Shown: positions 58,651 through 64,000 of the stretch, one piece after another
How positions within the stretch are numbered: position 1 is the first letter of the stretch
How the letters are laid out: each line of letters begins with the position of its first letter
From: Paragonimus skrjabini miyazakii
Lineage: Eukaryota > Platyhelminthes > Trematoda > Plagiorchiida > Troglotrematidae
Assembly (NCBI GenBank): GCA_014338405.1
Contig: JTDE01001106.1
Span: forward strand, 78,335-142,334
Reading direction: 5' to 3'
Length of the DNA stretch: 64,000 bases
Notes under the pieces: generated by a model
Told to the model about the DNA's origin: nothing
Seen by the model: only the letters and a program-made list of their open reading frames with translations
The model's database searches: none
Made by a program: the position numbers and the translations under genes

Positions 58651-61600
58651 CCGTGGTCAATTTAACGTATCTTTTCGATGGCTCACGACAAACTGAATAG
58701 TCGTATTTATCTCAGTTGTTACTCTGGATCACACAAGCTTTGCAGTAATATCAAAACGGTCTATCGGTGCACACTTAGCGAGACAACGGTTCATCTTCTA
58801 CGCACAAAATCTGAGTAAACTTTCTGTTTCTCAGCTAACAAATAAACCTATTTGTTATTGATTGCCGGGTGTACTCCCTAAATGCACCATGAGTCCCTGC
58901 GATGTAGCAGTGTTTTATGATGTACCTTTGAACAATTGAAGTTGACTCAAATTCCAAGTGGTAACTGACAATAGTTTTGTGAAAGCACGTTTCTAATAAC
59001 ATCGACTAACGACTTTCTGCGATGGGCAAACATTCTGATTGTAATTGTTGTACACGCGTCAAGGCCGCTTGTGTGCCCCACACTCGTGCTGAGACCCGAG
59101 CTGCGTTCTGATTGGTCACGCCTTCAACGACCAACGACTAATTCGTCCGCGCACACAAGAATGACGAAACATGTAAATGTGGCAAGATTAGATCGTACTT
59201 CTGAGTCACGTGTTGTCTCTACCGTTGTCACAGCCTGTAAGACATACTGTTGATTGCACCCGACTAAGAAAACCACAGTAATCGCAAGCGATTAATTTAA
59301 GCCGTCACTTCATGTTTCAATTACTAATGCAGATTTTTTTATCAAGGCCTAATTAGTCCTTCCGGTTGTTCACATGTGACTAGCTGAACTCGTTGTGCTA
59401 GAATGGGCTTCACGTAGCTGTTCAGTTCTTCTAAGGGATACCTGGGGTATTAGTGGGGTGGTCTGGCTGAGTTCATTTAGTGTGTTAAGCCACGCTGGAG
59501 TTGAACTGTAGATATTTTGAAGACTTCAATTTGTCAGAAGTCGTATAATAAGGGAAGCTGATCATTCAACAGAATACGTTGAATTTTCTTTGGGTCCATT
59601 CCCTGTGTGGACAAGTTTGAGGAATGGAAGATGATAGGTTTGTAGATGTGTGGTCTCATTGTTTTCCTCAGTAAGGTGCAGTTCGGGCGTCGACGTCAGC
59701 TTGCATGATGTAGCAAACAGTCTGGCGCATTTAAATACATTTTAATGTCTATCGAGTTTTATATAGGCAGAATCGATCATACGAAACCTCATGTTTGTTG
59801 GGTACAGTTGCAGACAGTATACAAAATGAAAGCAATGGATCAATCCATAGGCCTATGTGAAAACATGCACGTTTGATAAGGGCTTCAGGACAAGTGAACA
59901 AATATGAATTAGACCAATGCGGGTTTATGATATGCCACAGTTTTGAAAAGTTTAGTGTTGCACTTCCTGTTTAGTTAGCCCCGAAACCTAGATTTAATAA
60001 TGACGGATGACAATCAAACGATATTGTCTAATGTGATTGTGGTTTTTTGTTGCAAATAATGTGAATTTGGGCGGGTTTGACATTTTCATTGCCTAGTTTG
60101 ATAATTTCACACTCGACTTTGAAATTCACGCATTCCCAACCTTTTGACTCAAAAAAAACTGCAAAAATGTGAGTAAGGTGTGTATCGTCACCAATCTCAC
60201 ACAGTCCACATCATTTGTCATGGTAACAGGAAATAAAAGTTTCAAGCGTCAGGTTGATAAATAATAGATCAAGTGAAACAGTCTCAATAGCTTCTGATTC
60301 GCTACAAAGCCTGGTGAACTGGTGCAAGCGTTGTTGACTGCGGTTGACTCACCTAGTCACAACATGCTGAAACAGACACATGACAACATGGCAAGTCGTT
60401 AGGCGCGGAAGTTGTTTGTTTAAAACTGTTTGTTTTCCGTCTATAAAAAATAACTGACATTTTGCATATGTGTAATTGGAAGTGAAACCAATTTATGAGA
60501 CTTATATTTGTAACGCAGGATATCTAAATACATCGATCCAGAATTGTCACAATTGTGTTCCATAGGCTGGCGTTGCTAATTCAAGCGGTGTTCCCTTATC
60601 AACTCAAATGGCTCTGACGGAGCTGACGAACAAATTAACGGACCTTGCCAGTTTGAGTTTGACTACTGAGAACTTCACAGTTATGGGAATAAGTATTACA
60701 CAGAGTCAACAGATATATTGTGAAGAGCTTATGAACTAAACTGTTGGAAACAGATAAGTAATCGTTTTTCGTAGTTTGGAGCTGAATCGACTTGGATCTA
60801 GGGGTTAGTTTCTCGGGATAAATACTACTGTTGCGCAACGGATGGTCTTGACAATGCTTACTCTGTGAGACTGCATCTTTATGGTTAGGCCTCATAGCAC
60901 CCGAAGGAACATCCTACAGAAATCCTTCTACGTATCTGACCGACTGGACCCAGTCGGGATGGGGAGAAATAGTTGCGCTTTAGATTTCTATGTTCACCCA
61001 ACCGTTCAGTCACACGTCATCATCATCATCATCATTATCCTCATAGCAGCCATGAACCTGACCAAAAGATACTGTGGCTCGGGTCGCCGCTCACCTCAAC
61101 AGTGACGTGGAATATCTTAGAAGAAAACGCTACTAAGAAGGTTGAAAATTATTAAAAGAAGACTAAGAGGAAGAACTAGAAATGGTATGGATACAAGTAC
61201 ACCATTGACTACGACACACCACCATCTTGGATAGCGTCTCTAACAAGCGGTTGGAGTGATCATGAGTGATCACACGCCACACTATGGCGTGCAACTATCA
61301 TTGCACATGAGACGCAAAATAGGCAGATGTAAACAACAGCTTGGAGCCAAAAAACGGAAGTTTGTTTTAAAATAAGGTGAAATTGAAATAAATTATGCCA
61401 ACATTCATGCCAGATACACATTTTATTATTGGAATCTTTCGGAGTCCTCTATGGTCTCTGAACTCTGTCTACAAAATTTCAGACAACTCAATCTGGTTAC
61501 TAACCTTATATATGATGCGTCATTTGTTTCAGTCTATTACGATTTGTAGTTCAATAGTGAGGCCCCTCAATTTTGTAAGACCAGCCCTTGAGGTTAGTCT

Positions 61601-62017
61601 GTCTGTCTGTTTCTCATATCTTCCCTACGAATGTTTTCATACTTCAAGATGTCTTGTATCCTTTCTTCAAGAGCCAGTGTTTTAATGAATGTGTTGCCGA
61701 CTTCAGCGGGTTTTAGATTAATCAAGAAGCATTTTCAGTATCCTTTTCTCTCTGTTATTTAGATTTTGTGTCACAGTCTCATCCGTTTACCTCGTACAGC
61801 AACAGTAATCGGTAAAGCGAGAAAGCTAACATCTTAAGCTTTGTGACACAACTCTGTCCACATCTCTTCACAGATTTATCATTGCATGCGTTTTGCCCAA
61901 GATGGCTGCGCTGTCTTCATTCTACCTGTTCTGAACAGGTTAAGAATGGTATTATTCACAATCGAATGTATCAGAAGGTTGGCGTATGATAATGTAATCT
62001 TGACCATTGTGAAGTAA
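58651..62017. other. No gene recognised
   Basis: Contains a GC-richer patch at about 59060-59130 and a (CAT)6 microsatellite at 61018-61035. The 96-codon frame 61395-61685 is hydrophobic with no recognisable domain. No repeats shared with the rest of the window were seen. Confidence 0.4.
61018..61035. repeat. CAT trinucleotide microsatellite
   Basis: Six perfect CAT units. Confidence 0.9.
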
Positions 62018-62226
62018 AAGGCGCAGCGGTCAGCAATGGTTGCCTCACGAAAGCTTGATCAGGATTCGAATCCGAGCAACGGCACGGGTATACATTACAA
62101 ACACACTACTGGGAAGCAGAACGGATAGCAGAACTCGAGTACCGTGCTTCTGTTCCAAAGTGGCTGACTAGAAAGTACTTGAGTGCTAAGGAAGTGTTCA
62201 TCCGTGAGTGACGTTCATATAGAAAT
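62018..62226 (+). mobile_element. Hammerhead-ribozyme SINE, copy E
   Basis: Starts directly at the tRNA-like module: A box GGCGCAGCGG, then GGTTGCCTCACGAA, then B box GATTCGAATCC (the best B box of the family here). A damaged hammerhead follows (62103-62147), then a tail ending GTGACGTTCATATAGAAATC, like copy B's GTGATGTTCAATCTATATGA. The head present in copies A to C is not recognisable upstream. Confidence 0.75.
62103..62147 (+). ncRNA. Hammerhead ribozyme remnant
   Basis: The position and the flanking strings (CACTA before, CTCGAGT and CGTGC after) match the family. The core reads CTGGGAA instead of CUGANGA and stem II no longer pairs. Inactive. Confidence 0.5.
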
Positions 62227-62394
62227 CAGCCAACTTCTTCACTAATAATCAGCAGCCTAAAAATATTTATCAGCAAGTTAAATGAAAACAGATATTTTGA
62301 CTTGGCTTAAAAGTCCTAACATGGTTTTATTCTATTGAATTTAACAGGACATTTGCCGTATCTCCTCTCTAGGTGACTTGGCAATTTGAGTTTA

Positions 62395-62560
62395 ACTCAC
62401 AATCTGGACGTTTGCGCGTAATAATTCGGTTATACTCAATATGGAACAATGTTGTCTCACAACAGCATAGCCTAAATTCATATCCTGGCGATGACAAGGA
62501 TATGCATCACTGACAAGCTATAACAAGGGTCTAAATTGCGTCTAGTAATTATATATTCGA
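62395..62560 (+). mobile_element. Hammerhead-ribozyme SINE, copy F (old, degraded)
   Basis: Contains ATTCGGTTATACTCAATATGG near the start (compare ATTCGGTTATGCCTATTGTGA in copy D). It then has GACAAGGATATGCATCACTG leading into a ruined hammerhead and GTCTAGTAAT. The tRNA boxes are not readable. It lies about 170 bases after copy E in the same orientation but resembles the C/D sub-family. Confidence 0.6.
62504..62549 (+). ncRNA. Hammerhead ribozyme remnant
   Basis: Core CTGACAA (the second G of CUGANGA is A). Stem II GCTAT / GGGTC is lost. The GTC site followed by TAGT is still visible. Inactive. Confidence 0.45.
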
Positions 62561-63289
62561 AAAAAATACAAGCAGAAGTTCATGTGAATATGAAAACCAC
62601 CGTTACTTGTGAAGGATGTTCATTTTATATTAAGGATAAAGTCGTACAAATCTCAATTTCATAGAATTCCGTTGCATTTATGTACGGCACCGTTTTATTT
62701 ATCGATTTTTATGGCAGCTTCTTTTAGGAAAAGGGCATTTTCCCAAGAATACCGCAATTAATTCCATAAGGATATTTAAAGTCTGTTCCGCTGATTTACT
62801 GGTCCAATCAAATGCACATAAAAAATGTTCCACTACTTGGCCATATGCAAACTAACTGCACAGTGAACTTATTTTACTGTACACAGTTCACTAACAGCTA
62901 AGTTTAAGTCATTAATTAAATGTATTGCAAAATTTGTCACGTTGATGAAAACATTTTGTGGCTTGTCAATTATTGATTTTACGTTTCAGTCAAAACTCCT
63001 GACATTACATGGAAATATATTCCAGGATGTCGGTTTACAGTCCGCTAAAAGATTATATCAAACATGTGAGAAAGTCTGGTACTCATCTCAAAACTTTCGT
63101 CTATCGATTTCAAATGTATTTCTAATCCAGGGCGTCCTGGTAGTATGTCAAACCATACACAATCGTGAATAATCACAACACAAGTAATTCCATACTGCAT
63201 CGGCTGTCTCGCAGTATAAACCGGGTAGCCATATCTGCTGCATACAACAAGGTCGATAGAAGAAAACATGCCACTGCTGATTCCTCCCC
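62561..63289. other. No gene recognised
   Basis: AT-rich spacer before the LINE. Short frames only. Confidence 0.4.
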
Positions 63290-63453
63290 CACTGTCCTAT
63301 CAAACTTAGCTCTCAGGTACCTCCTACTACCATTCCTAATAATTACTCTATGGGTCCCATGATAGATATAGCTAAATATAGTAACACTGTGCGGTGAGTT
63401 CCATCTTCCACCACTAAGCTTCAGGCCTCCCTCTTCCCTTGCTTAGAGCTAGA
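63290..63453 (+). other. Probable 5' untranslated leader of the RTE-like LINE
   Basis: Pyrimidine-rich, more GC-rich sequence (CTCCTACTACCATTCC, CATCTTCCACCACTAAGC, GGCCTCCCTCTTCCC) immediately before the first methionine of the endonuclease frame. This suits a LINE leader, but with one copy its start cannot be defined. Confidence 0.45.
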
Positions 63454-64000
63454 ATGCGAATTAATATAGGTGTTTTCAACGTTTGCACTCTAAAACAGAT
63501 AGGCCAGCAGGCCGCTCTCGCACGAACGTTAGACTCCTTGCCTGCCGATGTCTGCTGTATATCGGAGACTAGAATCCAGGACAGCAGCCAACTTATTGAA
63601 CTAACAGCATCCGCAATGTCTACTCAATGCTGGTTATAAACTTCGGGTGACACCATGGCTGCCGCTACCGGTCAGGCTGGAGTAGGTATAGTCCTCAGCA
63701 CGAAGGTTGCAGCCGCATTAGTAGATTGGATTCCTGTCAACAGTAGACTTTGTGCCGTCCGCTTGGCGGGTTCTGTTGAAGCCGGCTCTAGACGTAAAAC
63801 TTTCCGAGATTTATTTATTGTGTCTACTCACGCCGCAACTAATTTTACAGAAGTCGGCGTCAAAGACGCGTTTTACTCAGATCTGGCCGCTCTCCTTCGG
63901 TCGACGCGTGGCTCTGATATAGTCGTTCTGGCCGAAGATATGAATGCTCAGGTCGGCCGCTTTTGCGAAGCCTAATCTCGTTTAGGTGGTAGATTTGGGA
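63454..64000 (+). pseudogene. RTE-like LINE, AP-type endonuclease domain, cut by window edge
   Basis: Starts at the ATG at 63454 (MRINIGVFNVCTLKQIGQQA). Endonuclease motifs follow in order: FNV, then DVCCISETRIQD with the catalytic glutamate, then the strand-like GQAGVGIVLSTK, VNSRLCAVRLAG, LFIVSTHAATNF and VVLAEDMNAQVG (G-D-x-N-A type box, the usual glycine being E), then LGGRFG at the edge. One reading frame throughout, interrupted by two TAA stops (63637-63639 and 63973-63975). The reverse transcriptase would lie past 64000. In trematodes this endonuclease type belongs to RTE-clade LINEs, which is the likely source of retrotransposition enzymes for SINEs. Confidence 0.85.

Noticed and set aside
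59125..59175. Hammerhead-like string around GACGAAAC
   Set aside because: The upstream CUGANGA box is missing (reads CTAATTC), so the match is chance.
1..64000. CRISPR arrays, bacterial operons, riboswitches
   Set aside because: No regularly spaced repeats, ribosome-binding sites or dense coding. The sequence is clearly eukaryotic.

Overview
The window looks like repeat-dense, gene-free sequence from a flatworm nuclear genome, most probably a digenean of the schistosome lineage. Three things support this. It is AT-rich, with stops in all frames and only short open frames. It carries many decayed Penelope-like elements (PLEs) with GIY-YIG endonuclease tails, a CR1/jockey-like LINE and the start of an RTE-like LINE of the kind common in trematodes. 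It also carries a family of tRNA-like SINEs with an embedded type I hammerhead ribozyme, the architecture known from the schistosome SM-alpha retroposons. Species cannot be fixed from the sequence alone. Two runs of exactly 100 N mark scaffold gaps. I found no host protein-coding gene I would defend.

Layout. 1-16 kb is mostly unassigned sequence. It holds an inverted pair of tRNA-like sequences (5.35-5.6 kb), a dispersed repeat (8.3-8.6 kb, second copy at 24.9-25.2 kb), two PLE tails head to head (10.1-10.6 kb) and a GC-rich tandem duplication (13.1-13.45 kb). 16.3-20.0 kb holds two full-length hammerhead SINEs in inverted orientation. 26.6 kb has a repeat shared with 50.5 kb. 28.2-30 kb has two PLE C-terminal fragments on opposite strands. 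35.3-37.8 kb has remnants of two different PLE families end to end. 42.8-46.2 kb is a cluster of PLE C-termini, SINE copies and a PLE reverse-transcriptase scrap inside a 1.3 kb inverted repeat. 48.7-50.2 kb is the CR1-like LINE pseudogene. 51.95-54.06 kb is the best preserved PLE. It is followed by a hammerhead SINE at 54.36-54.63 kb, a diverged direct repeat at 56.7 and 58.3 kb, two more hammerhead SINEs at 62.0-62.6 kb and the 5' end of the RTE-like LINE, which runs off the right edge.

The contents act as mobile DNA rather than as a pathway. The PLEs and LINEs encode, or once encoded, reverse transcriptases and endonucleases. The SINEs have pol III-type boxes, encode no protein and presumably relied on LINE enzymes. 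The most interesting signal is the hammerhead SINE family: six copies from intact to ruined, including one pair showing stem covariation. Next is the inverted, terminal-repeat-like arrangement of PLE pieces.
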